From the NCBI GenBank assembly GCA_035308025.1, contig DATGHL010000053.1:62001-126000 (forward strand): DNA of 64,000 nucleotides, in the 5' to 3' direction. Shown here one piece after another: positions 1 through 8,776 of this stretch. A program made the position numbers and the translations under genes. The notes beneath the pieces were generated by a model that was given only the letters and a program-made list of their open reading frames with translations, did not search any database and was not told the origin of the DNA. The DNA comes from Candidatus Binataceae bacterium. Lineage in GTDB: Bacteria; Desulfobacterota; Binatia; Binatales; Binataceae. Each line of letters starts with the position of its first letter. The stretch's first letter is position 1.

Positions 1-291
1 TTTCGCCATCCCTCATGGTTTGATGAGGAGGTGTTGGCGCTGTTGCGGCGCCGTCAGGTGGCACTGTGTGTAGCAGAAAGTGACAAACTGTCGAGTCCGG
101 TGGCGAGCACCGCGCCGTACGCCTATCTGCGCCTGCGCAAGGAGAGCTACGACGACGCTGCGATGGCCGCCTGGGCCGAGAAGATCCGCGGGCTAACCGT
201 CGGCGCGCGCGAGGCTTACATCTACTTCAAGCATGAGGCGGCGGCGCCCGAACTGGCGGCGAAGATGCAGCTGCTGCTCGCGACGGTTTGA
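1..291 (+). CDS. DUF72 (YecE-like) family protein, C-terminal part
   Basis: The reading frame is open from base 1 and ends at a TGA at 289-291, so only the last 96 residues are in the window. The opening residues FRHPSWFDEEV and the later block YAYLRLRKESY, followed by AYIYFKHE, match the C-terminal half of the DUF72/YecE family, a TIM-barrel fold of unknown biochemical role. The GTG at 31 is internal, not a start, because the family signature lies upstream of it. The next gene starts at or just after its stop codon, so the two are probably cotranscribed. Family call is fairly sure; function is unknown. Confidence 0.75.
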   Translation, partial: FRHPSWFDEEVLALLRRRQVALCVAESDKLSSPVASTAPYAYLRLRKESYDDAAMAAWAEKIRGLTVGAREAYIYFKHEAAAPELAAKMQLLLATV

Positions 292-923
292 ACGCCTCGA
301 TGCTCGGGGCCGGCGCCTATCGTTACGAGATTCGCCAGGGCGCGACGGTCGTCGCGGTCGAAGAGGCGCGGGTTGCGCCCAAGGCGATCACGGCGACGCG
401 GCGCGAGGCCGACGGTTTGACGGTGCGAGAGGCCGACGCCACGCTCGATGACGCCGGCAGGATTGAGCGGATCAGCCTGCGCTATGCCAGCAGCCTGTTC
501 CGGCGTGACGCCAGTTATCGGGCGGACGGCGACAGCTTTCGCGGCAACGTCAGCGCGATGGCCGGGCGCAACGAAATCGTGATCAAGCTCGGGCGCTTCG
601 GTGAGATCGACGGCGCCGACCTGACGATCTTTCGCGCCTTGATCCTCGCGCACGTGCGGGAGCGCGGGCAGATTCGCTGGACCGGCCGCGTGGCCGTGAT
701 CGATCACAACACGCTGGCCGCCGCGTCGCTCAAGCAAACCTGCCGGCTGGGAGATGCGCGCGGCGCGGCCCTGGGCGTGAGCGTTCCCGGCGACGGCTCA
801 CTATGGATCTACGAGGCGCGGATGGGCGATGTCGAGGAGATCGCGGTCGACCGGACTGGCTCCGTCGTCCGCCGGCGCGATAGCCGCGGAAGCGAATCCC
901 GCCTCATCGACTTTAAACCCTAG
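288..923 (+). CDS. Hypothetical protein
   Basis: A 211-residue frame begins with TTG at 288, overlapping the stop of the DUF72 gene; an ATG at 300 is an equally good start. No signal peptide or membrane segment is evident. The protein is rich in beta-forming stretches such as YRYEIRQGATVVAVEEARV and ends SESRLIDFKP. I do not recognise the family. Coupling to the DUF72 gene and codon use like the neighbours support it being a real gene. The long antisense frame over 222-737 is a shadow. Confidence 0.55.
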   Translation: MNASMLGAGAYRYEIRQGATVVAVEEARVAPKAITATRREADGLTVREADATLDDAGRIERISLRYASSLFRRDASYRADGDSFRGNVSAMAGRNEIVIKLGRFGEIDGADLTIFRALILAHVRERGQIRWTGRVAVIDHNTLAAASLKQTCRLGDARGAALGVSVPGDGSLWIYEARMGDVEEIAVDRTGSVVRRRDSRGSESRLIDFKP

Positions 924-991
924 CGAACCCAAAAAACAGGCAGCCCCACCCGGTTCGCCTTGAACGACGTCCCCGAGGCCGTCGCGCCGCG

Positions 992-1336
992 TCAGGCGGC
1001 GGCGCGCTCGCCGGGCATCTTGCAGTCACCCTCGAACTGCGCGCCCTCATTCAAAACGAGGCTCGGCGTCGTAATCGCGCATTTGAGCCGCGCCGTCGGC
1101 AGCAATTCGAGCCGCTCACGCACGATGATCTCGCCGCTGACCTGACCGGCCACGGTCAGGCGGGTGGCGGCGATGCGCGCCGTCACGATCGCGCCTTCGG
1201 CGATGAGGATTTCGTCGCCGGTAATCTCGCCGTCAACTTCACCCTCGATTTTCGCCGGTGCGCGAAAGTTTAGCTTGCCCGAAATTTTGGCGCCTTTGCC
1301 GATGCGCGATTGAAATGATTCGTCGTTTAGCCCCAT
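992..1336 (-). CDS. Bactofilin-type polymer-forming protein
   Basis: The 114-residue protein has the bactofilin (DUF583) layout: a short N-terminal tail (MGLNDESFQSRIGKG), then a right-handed beta-helix core made of short repeated hydrophobic/glycine steps (ISGKLNF, IEGEVDGEI, LTVAGQVSGEI, LVLNEGAQFEGDC). Bactofilins polymerise without nucleotide into cytoskeletal filaments and often act in cell shape or envelope organisation. Length is normal for a small bactofilin. It sits alone on the minus strand, convergent with the upstream plus-strand pair. About 250 bases between it and the next gene hold nothing I recognise. Confidence 0.85.
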   Translation of the reverse strand: MGLNDESFQSRIGKGAKISGKLNFRAPAKIEGEVDGEITGDEILIAEGAIVTARIAATRLTVAGQVSGEIIVRERLELLPTARLKCAITTPSLVLNEGAQFEGDCKMPGERAAA

Positions 1337-1585
1337 GTTCCCCCCTTTTAACTACCTTGAGCTGCAAGGGGGGCGGCGGAGTCTGCGAACGCGCAGCGAA
1401 GGCAATGACTCCCCTGCTCGCTCCACTTTGTTTCGCTGATGCGCCCCCCCGGTGCTCGCTCCGCGAAGTGTCGCTAACGGCGAATATGCCGCGAAACGGC
1501 GGGCGAGGCAATGCCGTCGGCGCAAGGCGTCAAATGGGGAGCACTCTGAGGACGAAGTCGAATGGCCGCGAAATCAAATGCTCGC

Positions 1586-2776
1586 TTATTTGGCGCTGGC
1601 GTCGCGCGCGAGGATCGCGCGGGCCAGCGCGAAGCGATGGACCTCCGACGGCCCGTCGTAGATGCGAAAGGCGCGGATGTCGCGATAGGTGCGCTCGACT
1701 ACGGTGTCGTCGGTGATGCCCATCCCGCCGAGAATCTGCAACGAACGATCGACGATGCGCCCAGTCGCCTCCGAGCAGAAGACCTTGCACATGCTGGTTT
1801 CATTGCGCGCCTGCTCGCCCTGATCGAGCATCCACGCCGCGTGCCAGATCGCGAGGCGGCAGAGCGACAACTCGTTTTCATTATCGGCGAGCATGAAGCC
1901 GACCCCCTCATGCTCGCCGATCGGGCGGCCGAAGGCGTGACGGCGCCGCGCATAGTCGGTCGCGATCGCATGACAGCGCCGCGCCGCACCCAGCCAGCGC
2001 ATGCAGTGCGTCAGCCGCGCCGGACCCAATCGCACTTGCGCGTAGCGGAAGCCCTTGCCGACCGCGCCGAGGATGCGCTCGGGCCCGACCCGCACGTCGT
2101 GGAATTCGACCTCGGCGTGGCCGCCCGGTGAATTGCTGTCAATCGTATTGAGCAGGCGCGTGATCTTGAAGCCGGGAGCGTCGGTGTCGGCCAGAAACAT
2201 GGTGGCGCCGAGATCGCGGCCGTCGGCGTCCTCCGTGCGCGCCATCACGATATTGAGCGTCGCGCCGGGCGCGCCCGTGATGAGCCATTTGCGGCCGTTG
2301 ATCAGATAGTCGTCGCCGACGCGGCGGGCCGTGGTCTTCATCAGGCTGGGATCGGAGCCGGCGCCGCCGTCCGGTTCGGTCATCGAAAAGATCGTGCGGA
2401 TTTCACCGCGCGCCAGCGGGCCGAGCCAGCGCGCCTTCTGCTCAGGCGTCGCGACCTTGTCCAGCAGGTTGGTGTTACCTTCGTCGGGAGCCTGGATATT
2501 GAGTGCGAGCGGCCCCAGCGGCGACCAGCCCGCAGCCTCGAAGATCACCGCCATCCCGCGATGGTCGAGGCCGAGTCCGCCGTACTCCTTGGGCGCGTGG
2601 GGCGAGAGCAGGCCGGCGGCGCGGGCGCGCGCGACCATCTCGAGCCGGAGCGCCTCGGCGGGTCCGTGCGGACCCTGGCGCGGATCGCGTTCGAGCGGCA
2701 CGATCTCCTCGCGGATGAAGCTCGTGACCTTGCGCTCGAGCTGAACGATTTCGTCAGGTAGTGAAAAATCGATCAT
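1586..2776 (-). CDS. Acyl-CoA dehydrogenase family protein
   Basis: The 396-residue protein has the three-part acyl-CoA dehydrogenase fold: an N-terminal helical domain (MIDFSLPDEIVQLERKV), a middle beta domain with the family signature around FSMTEPDGGAGSDPSLM, and a C-terminal helical domain ending in the LQILGGMGITDDTVVERTYR block that contacts FAD. It oxidises an acyl-CoA to a 2-enoyl-CoA and passes electrons to ETF. Length is typical (about 380-410). The sequence pattern resembles the ACAD10/11-like branch, but substrate cannot be read from sequence. Two short-chain dehydrogenases lie upstream on the same strand, which fits a lipid or alkane-derived acyl oxidation pathway. Confidence 0.9.
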   Translation of the reverse strand: MIDFSLPDEIVQLERKVTSFIREEIVPLERDPRQGPHGPAEALRLEMVARARAAGLLSPHAPKEYGGLGLDHRGMAVIFEAAGWSPLGPLALNIQAPDEGNTNLLDKVATPEQKARWLGPLARGEIRTIFSMTEPDGGAGSDPSLMKTTARRVGDDYLINGRKWLITGAPGATLNIVMARTEDADGRDLGATMFLADTDAPGFKITRLLNTIDSNSPGGHAEVEFHDVRVGPERILGAVGKGFRYAQVRLGPARLTHCMRWLGAARRCHAIATDYARRRHAFGRPIGEHEGVGFMLADNENELSLCRLAIWHAAWMLDQGEQARNETSMCKVFCSEATGRIVDRSLQILGGMGITDDTVVERTYRDIRAFRIYDGPSEVHRFALARAILARDASAK

Positions 2777-2893
2777 TGAGGATGACTCCGATTGGCGATT
2801 TGACCGCGCCCGGCGCGCCGGGCGGGCTGTGTCCTGGCGCTACTTTTTGTCTATTTCCTACATTCATGAATCGGCGAAGAGTTCGAATTGAGA

Positions 2894-3682
2894 TTAAACG
2901 CGGCAGAGCAGGCCGCCGTCCACCGCGATCGCCTCGCCGGTGACGAAGCCGGAGACCGGCGAAACCAGGTAGAGCAGCGCGCCGGCGATCTCCTCGGGCT
3001 TCATCAGCCGGCGGTACGGCAGGTACCTGACCAGCTTTTCATTGAACTCATCGGCCTGCGTTTCGGCGCGATCGGCAACGTCAAGCCATCCGCATTCGAT
3101 CTGGTTGACGCGGATTCCGCGTCGCGCCCACTCGAGCGCGAGCGCCCGCACCAGATTGCGCACCGCGCCCTTGGCCGCGCAGTAGAGCGTCGCGTTGGGG
3201 ACGCCGCGCTCGGCCAGCACATTGCTGATGTTGACGATCGTGCCGCCGCCCCGCTGGAGCATCAGGCGCCCGACTTCCTGGCACGCCGTCCAGACGCTCT
3301 TGAAGTTGTCCTCGATCACGCGGTCGAAGGCGGAATCGTCGGTGGCCTCAAAGGGCGCGTAGAACGGGTGGTCGAGCGCGGTGACCAGAATGTCGAGGCC
3401 GCCCAGCTTCTTGACCGCGAGATCGGCGGTCGCGCTGAGGTCGGCACGGGCGGCGGCGGTCTGCACCTGGTACGGAGCGTTTTTTTGTCCCGCGGCTTCG
3501 AGCGCCTTAACGGTATCCTGCAAGGGCTTTTCGGCGCCGGGCTCCTGCGAGGCGAGAAAGACCTTCGCGCCAGCTTCGGCCAGCGTCAGCGCGGCGACGC
3601 GGCCCAGCGGATGCTCCGCGCCAATCACCAGCGCACGCTTGTCGGTCAGCGCAAAATCATTGACTCCGGAAGGCAGCGCCAT
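2894..3682 (-). CDS. Short-chain dehydrogenase/reductase
   Basis: An NAD(P)-dependent SDR. The start is placed at the ATG at 3682 (MALPSGVNDFALTDKRAL) because the longer frame would run into the upstream gene. The nucleotide-binding motif is degenerate: GAEHPLGR stands where TGxxxGxG is expected. The catalytic region is VNISNVLAERG, then YCAAKGAV with the usual YxxxK pair, and the C-terminus has the common GEAIAVDGGLL ending. It follows another SDR by about 31 bases, so the pair is probably cotranscribed. The altered glycine motif may shift cofactor preference. Substrate unknown. Confidence 0.85.
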   Translation of the reverse strand: MALPSGVNDFALTDKRALVIGAEHPLGRVAALTLAEAGAKVFLASQEPGAEKPLQDTVKALEAAGQKNAPYQVQTAAARADLSATADLAVKKLGGLDILVTALDHPFYAPFEATDDSAFDRVIEDNFKSVWTACQEVGRLMLQRGGGTIVNISNVLAERGVPNATLYCAAKGAVRNLVRALALEWARRGIRVNQIECGWLDVADRAETQADEFNEKLVRYLPYRRLMKPEEIAGALLYLVSPVSGFVTGEAIAVDGGLLCRV

Positions 3683-3713
3683 CGCATTCAACTCCGTCGC
3701 GCGGGCGCGCGCT

Positions 3714-4508
3714 TCATTGTGAATCGGCCGGCGCGACGCCGGTCGGCGCGATCCCGCCGGCGAGGCCGCCGCCATCGATCGCGATCAGCTCGCCATTAAC
3801 GTGATTGGAGGCGTCGGAGGCGAGGAAGACCGCGAGCGGCCCGACATCGTCGTCCACACCGGCGCGGCCGATCGGGATGAACTTGCCGCCCTTGAAAAAC
3901 TTCATCATGGCCTCGTTGTGGGGAAAGATCCCGGGCACGATGCAGTTGGTCTGGATATTGTAATCGGCGTAGGTCAGCGCGAGCGAGCGGGTCAGCTGGA
4001 GGCTCGCGCCCTTCGCGCAGGCATACATATAGTTATGTTTTCCGCCTCGCAGTCCATAGCCGGAGGCGACATTGATAATTTTGCCGCGCTTGCGCACGAC
4101 CATGTGCGGAATCGCGGCGCGCGCACAGTAGAATTGGCTCGAGAGATTGACGTCGATTCCGGTGCGCCATTCCTCATCGGTAATCTGTTCGAGCCGCTTG
4201 CCGAAGGAATCTTCGTCGATGCCGGCGTTATTGACCAGAATATCGATTTGGCCGAACTCGTTGAGCGCCGCGGCGACCATCGCGTTGACCTGCTCCGAGC
4301 GCGCGACGTCGGTCGGCTGCACCAGGCAGCGCCGGCCCAGCTTGCGCACCTCCTCGGCGGTCGCTTCGAGCTGGGCGAGCGTGCGCGCCGCGACCACGAT
4401 GTCGGCGCCGCAGCTCGCGAAGCGCAGCGCCATCGCACGCCCAAGGCCGCGTCCGCCGCCGGTGATAAGCGCGACTTTGTCCTTAAGGCTGAAACTTTCG
4501 AGAATCAT
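3714..4508 (-). CDS. Short-chain dehydrogenase/reductase (FabG-like)
   Basis: A classical SDR of 264 residues with intact signatures: TGGGRGLG for cofactor binding near residue 17, the structural NNAG in ILVNNAGIDEDS, the catalytic serine in INVASGYG, the YACAK tyrosine/lysine pair, and a C-terminal LIAIDGGG. The family reduces or oxidises ketone/alcohol groups with NAD(P)H. It is the first gene of an SDR-SDR unit on the minus strand. A 218-base divergent region separates it from the FrnE-like gene and probably holds both promoters. Substrate unknown. Confidence 0.9.
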   Translation of the reverse strand: MILESFSLKDKVALITGGGRGLGRAMALRFASCGADIVVAARTLAQLEATAEEVRKLGRRCLVQPTDVARSEQVNAMVAAALNEFGQIDILVNNAGIDEDSFGKRLEQITDEEWRTGIDVNLSSQFYCARAAIPHMVVRKRGKIINVASGYGLRGGKHNYMYACAKGASLQLTRSLALTYADYNIQTNCIVPGIFPHNEAMMKFFKGGKFIPIGRAGVDDDVGPLAVFLASDASNHVNGELIAIDGGGLAGGIAPTGVAPADSQ

Positions 4509-4726
4509 CGGTTCTTCCCATTAACTCTCATCGGCGTCACGCGGCTCAAGCGCACCGGCGCTCGTGCGTTCCATGCTAATTAACACAGCCGCTACTTCAA
4601 AACAGGTAGCACGCCTGGACGGAATCCACGCGACGGAGGGGCGTATCCGTTTACGTGCGACGCGCCGGAAGCGTATATATTTCCTGAGGTCTTTTCCTGG
4701 GGTGCTGTCCTGAGGTCTTGCCCTTT

Positions 4727-5350
4727 ATGTCAACCAAAATCGAGATGTTCTCCGATTTCATCTGCCCGTTCTGTTACGTCGGCTTCGCGACGATTCGCCG
4801 GCTCAAGCCCGAATTTGATCTTGAGATCGGTTGGCGCGGCTTTCAGATTCATCCGGAGTGGCCGGCCGACGGGATGCCCGCGGCAGACTTTCGCCGCGAC
4901 CTTAGCCCCGAGGCGCGCCGCGCGATCTGGACGCGAATCGGACAGATGGCCGACGCCGCCGGCATCGCGATGCGGCCGCCCGAAATTCTGACGAACTCGC
5001 GGCTCGCGCTCGAGGCCGCGGAGTTTGCGATCGAGCTTGGCAAGGGCGAGGCCTTCGAGGAGCGGGTCTATCGCGCCTACTTCAACGAGGGCCTCAATAT
5101 CGGGCAACAAGGGGTGCTGGCGGAGCTCGCGTCGGAAGTGGGAATCGAGGCGCAGGCCATGAACGTCGCGCTGGAATCGAACCGTTATACGCTGCGGCTC
5201 AAGAACAACGCGATGATTGCGCATCGCCGCAACGTCGATGGCGTGCCGACCTTCTTTATCGGCGAGTATCCACTGGTCGGCGCGCAGAGCGAGGATGTGA
5301 TGCGGCAGATACTTGGCCGCTACATCGGCAAGCTCGCCGCGGCGAAGTAG
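4727..5350 (+). CDS. DsbA family oxidoreductase (FrnE-like)
   Basis: A cytoplasmic thioredoxin-fold protein of the FrnE/2-hydroxychromene-2-carboxylate isomerase-like DsbA family. It begins MSTKIEMFSDFICPFC, with an active-site CPFC followed by YVG; near the C-terminus NVDGVPTFFIGEYPLVGAQ carries the cis-proline loop. No signal peptide is present, which fits FrnE rather than periplasmic DsbA. The ATG at 4727 is preferred over the TTG at 4718. The TusA-like gene starts only 5 bases after its stop, so both likely serve thiol or sulfur handling. Confidence 0.85.
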   Translation: MSTKIEMFSDFICPFCYVGFATIRRLKPEFDLEIGWRGFQIHPEWPADGMPAADFRRDLSPEARRAIWTRIGQMADAAGIAMRPPEILTNSRLALEAAEFAIELGKGEAFEERVYRAYFNEGLNIGQQGVLAELASEVGIEAQAMNVALESNRYTLRLKNNAMIAHRRNVDGVPTFFIGEYPLVGAQSEDVMRQILGRYIGKLAAAK

Positions 5351-5355
5351 CCGGC

Positions 5356-5574
5356 ATGGCGAGCGCGCTTGACCTGCGCGGGATCAAATGTCCGCTTAAC
5401 TGGGCGCATGCGAAGGTGCGGCTCGAGCGGATGGCGCGGGGCGAGGTGCTTGAGTTGTTGATCGACGATCCGCGCGGCGTTCGCGATATCCCGCGCGCGG
5501 CTGAAGCGGAAGGCTATGCTGTAATCGAGGTCGCGCCGCTAGCGGCGACGTGGCGGCTGCGAATCGAGAAGTAG
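5356..5574 (+). CDS. TusA-like sulfurtransferase family protein
   Basis: A 72-residue SirA/TusA/YeeD-fold protein. The signature LDLRGIKCPLNWAHAKVRLE holds the conserved Cys in a CPxx context, followed by the usual LELLIDDPRGVRDIPR block. TusA proteins carry persulfide sulfur to acceptors such as tRNA-thiolation or sulfur-oxidation enzymes; some homologues have other roles. The gene follows the FrnE-like gene with a 5-base gap, so translational coupling is likely. The specific acceptor cannot be inferred. Confidence 0.85.
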   Translation: MASALDLRGIKCPLNWAHAKVRLERMARGEVLELLIDDPRGVRDIPRAAEAEGYAVIEVAPLAATWRLRIEK

Positions 5575-5632
5575 GCGGGCGGCCTCGCGGCGCCGTGACA
5601 GCTGACGCTGAACGATGCGAGAGGGGAATCCG

Positions 5633-6082
5633 ATGCTGACGCCCGAACAGAAAAAGAAGCTGCTGGAGCTCTATGCGCGTCAGCACGTTGCGGTGCTGAT
5701 CACGCAAGGCGATGAATGGACGACCGGCACGATGCAGGCGTTCGCCGAGACCGACGCGCTCGAATTGCTCTTCATCATGGCGGCCAACGCCGAGAAGTAC
5801 CAAAACGCGCGTAAGCGACCGAATGTCACTGTGATGGTCGATACGCGAGACCAGGGCAAGGTCGAGACCTTCGAGATTACGCGCGCCTCGGTGCAGGGCG
5901 TCGCGAGCGAAGTCGCGCGCAACAGTCCGCAATGGGAGACGCTCAAGGCGGTGTTCCTCAAAAAAAATCCGTTCGAGGCGCCCTTCTTCAGCAACGACGG
6001 CCTGCGAATGATGCGGATAACGCCCCGGCGCGTTTCCTACGCCAGCGGCCTAAGCGACGTCTTCAAGGCCGAGTTCGACTAG
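5633..6082 (+). CDS. Pyridoxamine 5'-phosphate oxidase-like FMN-binding protein
   Basis: A split-barrel flavin-binding protein of about 149 residues. It starts MLTPEQKKKLLELYARQHVA, and the block VAVLITQGDEWTTGTMQAF followed by FIMAANAEKYQNARKRPNV is the typical N-terminal barrel of PNPOx-like proteins. The ATG at 5633 has a GAGAGGGG ribosome site at good distance and is preferred over the ATG at 5615. Members use FMN or F420 or only bind heme/flavin; the exact role is not decidable here. Confidence 0.75.
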   Translation: MLTPEQKKKLLELYARQHVAVLITQGDEWTTGTMQAFAETDALELLFIMAANAEKYQNARKRPNVTVMVDTRDQGKVETFEITRASVQGVASEVARNSPQWETLKAVFLKKNPFEAPFFSNDGLRMMRITPRRVSYASGLSDVFKAEFD

Positions 6083-6209
6083 CCCCCGCTCTTCCGCTCA
6101 GCACTCTCCTTGCCGCCGGGTCGCCGTCTCGGTCCGAAGGACCCGGCACGCGCATTGCGATTCAGGACCTTGACGCCGATCAGACGCGCACGGGAGTAGT
6201 GAAGTCGAA

Positions 6210-7709
6210 ATGGATGCTCAAGCGACTGGCAGCGGACTGCCGAATTTGAAGGCATCGGCGCTGATGCGCGAACTGCCGATGGACGAGATGTTCGAGGTTG
6301 GCGGCCGGCCGCGACCGGAATGCGCGCGGGTCGCGAACTATCTGCTGACGCTGGAGGCGCCGCGCCTGGCGGAACTCGGCAATCACGCCCATCAGATGTT
6401 TCAGCAGATGGGCGTGACCTTCAATCACTATGGCGACGCCGACGGCGCCGAACGGATTTTTCCCTTCGATCCGGTGCCGCGCATCATCGCAGCGTCGCAA
6501 TGGGCGCAAATCGAAGCGGGATTGATTCAGCGGGTCCGCGCGCTCAACGCCTTTCTAGCCGACATCTATGGCGAGGCTGCGATTTTGCACGACGGGATTG
6601 TGCCGCGCGATCTGATCATCGGCTCACCGCAGTTTCGCCACGCCGCCGCGAGCCTGCAACCGCATGATCGGCCCTTCGTCACGGTGGCTGGAATCGATCT
6701 GGTGCGCGGCGCCGACGGCCGCTTCCTAGTGCTCGAAGATAATGCGCGCACGCCGTCAGGCGTTTCATATGTTTTGCAGAATCGCGTGATTATGCTGCGG
6801 CTCCTGCCTGAGCTGCTGCGCGCGCTACGTGTTCGCAGTGTCGAACAGTATCCAGCCGATCTGCTGGCCTGTCTGCGCGAGTTGGCGCCCATCGGCATCA
6901 GCGATCCGGTCGTCGCGATTCTGACCCCGGGCCCATACAATTCGGCTTTTTTCGAGCACCTCCTACTCTCGCAGCAGATGGGCGTCGAGCTGGTCGAGGG
7001 CCGCGATCTCGTCTGCGCCGGCCACAAGCTCTTCATGAAGACGGTGTACGGCCTGCGCCGCGTGCATGTGCTTTACCGGCGGGTGGACGACGACTACCTC
7101 GATCCTGTGGTCTTCCGCGCGGATTCCCTGCTCGGGGTGGCCGGGCTGACCGCGACGATTCGCGCCGGCAATGTCGCGATCGCCAACGCGATCGGCACCG
7201 GCGTCGCCGACGACAAAGCGGTGTTCGCCTACACGCCGGCGATGATTCGCTACTACCTCGGCGAAGCGCCGCTGCTGCCGATCGTCGAGACGCATCTGCT
7301 GCGCGATCCGGAACCGCGCGAACATGTGTTGCGCAATCTCGATCGTTTCGTGATCAAGCCGACCGGCGCTTCGGGCGGCTACGGCGTCGTAATCGGGCCG
7401 CAGGCCAGCGCGCTTGAGCTCGCGCAGGTGCGCGAACGGATCATGCGCGATCCCGCGGCCTATATCGCGCAGCCGATGGTGCAGTTGTCCGTCCATCCGA
7501 CGCTCGCCGCCAGCGGCAGCGGGCCGCCCCGGCTCGAACCGCGCCATGTGGATTTGCGCCCGTTTGTCCTCATGGGCTCGAAGCCTCGGGTTCTGGCCGG
7601 CGGCCTCACGCGCGTCGCGCTGCGTGAGGGCTCGCTCATCGTCAACTCCTCGCAGGGCGGCGGCAGCAAGGACACCTGGGTGTTGGAAGACGGATGCTCC
7701 GTCGGATAG
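6210..7709 (+). CDS. Circularly permuted ATP-grasp (DUF404/DUF407) protein
   Basis: A 499-residue protein of the circularly permuted ATP-grasp type 2 family. Supporting blocks are FNHYGDADGAERIFPFDPVPR near residues 70-90, VLEDNARTPSGVSYVLQNR near 175-190, and the ATP-binding FVIKPTGASGGYGVVIGP near 380-400. These proteins occur in a conserved trio with an alpha-E protein and a transglutaminase, exactly the order found here, and are thought to make or ligate a peptide. The next gene overlaps its end by 16 bases. The product of the trio is unknown. Confidence 0.9.
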   Translation: MDAQATGSGLPNLKASALMRELPMDEMFEVGGRPRPECARVANYLLTLEAPRLAELGNHAHQMFQQMGVTFNHYGDADGAERIFPFDPVPRIIAASQWAQIEAGLIQRVRALNAFLADIYGEAAILHDGIVPRDLIIGSPQFRHAAASLQPHDRPFVTVAGIDLVRGADGRFLVLEDNARTPSGVSYVLQNRVIMLRLLPELLRALRVRSVEQYPADLLACLRELAPIGISDPVVAILTPGPYNSAFFEHLLLSQQMGVELVEGRDLVCAGHKLFMKTVYGLRRVHVLYRRVDDDYLDPVVFRADSLLGVAGLTATIRAGNVAIANAIGTGVADDKAVFAYTPAMIRYYLGEAPLLPIVETHLLRDPEPREHVLRNLDRFVIKPTGASGGYGVVIGPQASALELAQVRERIMRDPAAYIAQPMVQLSVHPTLAASGSGPPRLEPRHVDLRPFVLMGSKPRVLAGGLTRVALREGSLIVNSSQGGGSKDTWVLEDGCSVG

Positions 7710-8635
7710 CCGATCAGCTCTTCTGGGCGGCTCGCTATCTCGAGCGCGCCCAATGGCGCGCCCGCCTGGTCGATGTCAACTACAACCTCTTGCTTGAGGT
7801 GCCGCCGCGCGACATCGACGCCTGGGAGCCGCTGCTCGCGATTACCGGCGAGGCCGAGAGCTTCAACGCGCATCACAATCAGGCCGACGAGCGCACAGTC
7901 GTCAATTTCTTCGCGCTCGACCCGGCGAATCCGGCCTCGATCCGCAGTTGTATCGAGGCCGCGCGGACCAACCTGCGTTCGATCCGCCATCAGATTTCTT
8001 CGGAGCTGTGGCTCGAGGTCAATCGACTGCATCTTGACGCGGCGAACTGGCCGGCCGACGCGTTCGCGCTCGGCGCGCTTAACGCCTTTTTTGCCACCCT
8101 GCGCGAGCGCTTCTACACAATCAGCGGCGTGGTGTGGAACACCATGACGCGCGATATCGCCTACGACTTTTTTGAGCTCGGCACGATGCTCGAGTGCGCG
8201 GACAACGTCGCCCGCCTGCTCGACGTCAAGTATCACTATCTGTTGCCGCGGCTCGAAGATGTCGGCGGCGCCGCGGACATCCGGCAGTGGGCGGCGCTCT
8301 TGCGCAGCGCCTCTTCCCTCGAAGCTTTCCGCAGGATCTATGGCAACGCCTTGCGGGTCGATCGGGTCGTCGATCTTCTACTCTTCAACGGCGCGATTCC
8401 GCGCTCGGCCCGCTATTGCGCCGATCGCATCGCCGCGGCGCTCGCGCGGATCGCCGCACTCGACTCCGACGGCAGCGCGCCGCAACTGGGCCAGGAGCGG
8501 CTTATCGGCTGGTTGGCCGATAGCTCTGCCGACATTGCGATCACCGGCGGCCTGCACGAATTCCTGCTGGGCTTTCAGAGCGAATGCGCGGCCCTTGCAA
8601 CGCGAATCGCCGCAGCGTACATGCCTGAAGACTAG
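7694..8635 (+). CDS. Alpha-E domain (DUF403) protein
   Basis: A 313-residue, all-helical DUF403 protein. It begins MLRRIADQLFWAARYLERAQ, the conserved start of this family, and contains the DFFELGTMLECADNVARLLD block in the middle. The family always travels with ATP-grasp DUF404/407 proteins and transglutaminases. Its start overlaps the ATP-grasp gene by 16 bases, so the two are translationally coupled. No catalytic site is known. Confidence 0.9.
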   Translation: MLRRIADQLFWAARYLERAQWRARLVDVNYNLLLEVPPRDIDAWEPLLAITGEAESFNAHHNQADERTVVNFFALDPANPASIRSCIEAARTNLRSIRHQISSELWLEVNRLHLDAANWPADAFALGALNAFFATLRERFYTISGVVWNTMTRDIAYDFFELGTMLECADNVARLLDVKYHYLLPRLEDVGGAADIRQWAALLRSASSLEAFRRIYGNALRVDRVVDLLLFNGAIPRSARYCADRIAAALARIAALDSDGSAPQLGQERLIGWLADSSADIAITGGLHEFLLGFQSECAALATRIAAAYMPED

Positions 8636-8776
8636 TGGAGCGAGGTGGCATTGGCACGAGGGAAACGAGCAGGCGAGTCTTGACTAAGGCCGCGGCTCGC
8701 GGACTCGCCCGCCCCCCGGAGCGGCGTCAAGATTCTTGGTCTCGACCCCTCGCCTGAGAGTGCTCGGATTGCCTAT

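Noticed and set aside
222-737. Long minus-strand frame opposite the hypothetical gene
   Set aside because: Arg/His/Ala-rich translation with no motif, complementary to a better-supported plus-strand gene; a shadow of GC-rich coding sequence.
1337-1585. Possible small gene between bactofilin and acyl-CoA dehydrogenase genes
   Set aside because: Frames in both directions give low-complexity Arg/Pro-rich translations without a ribosome site or motif.
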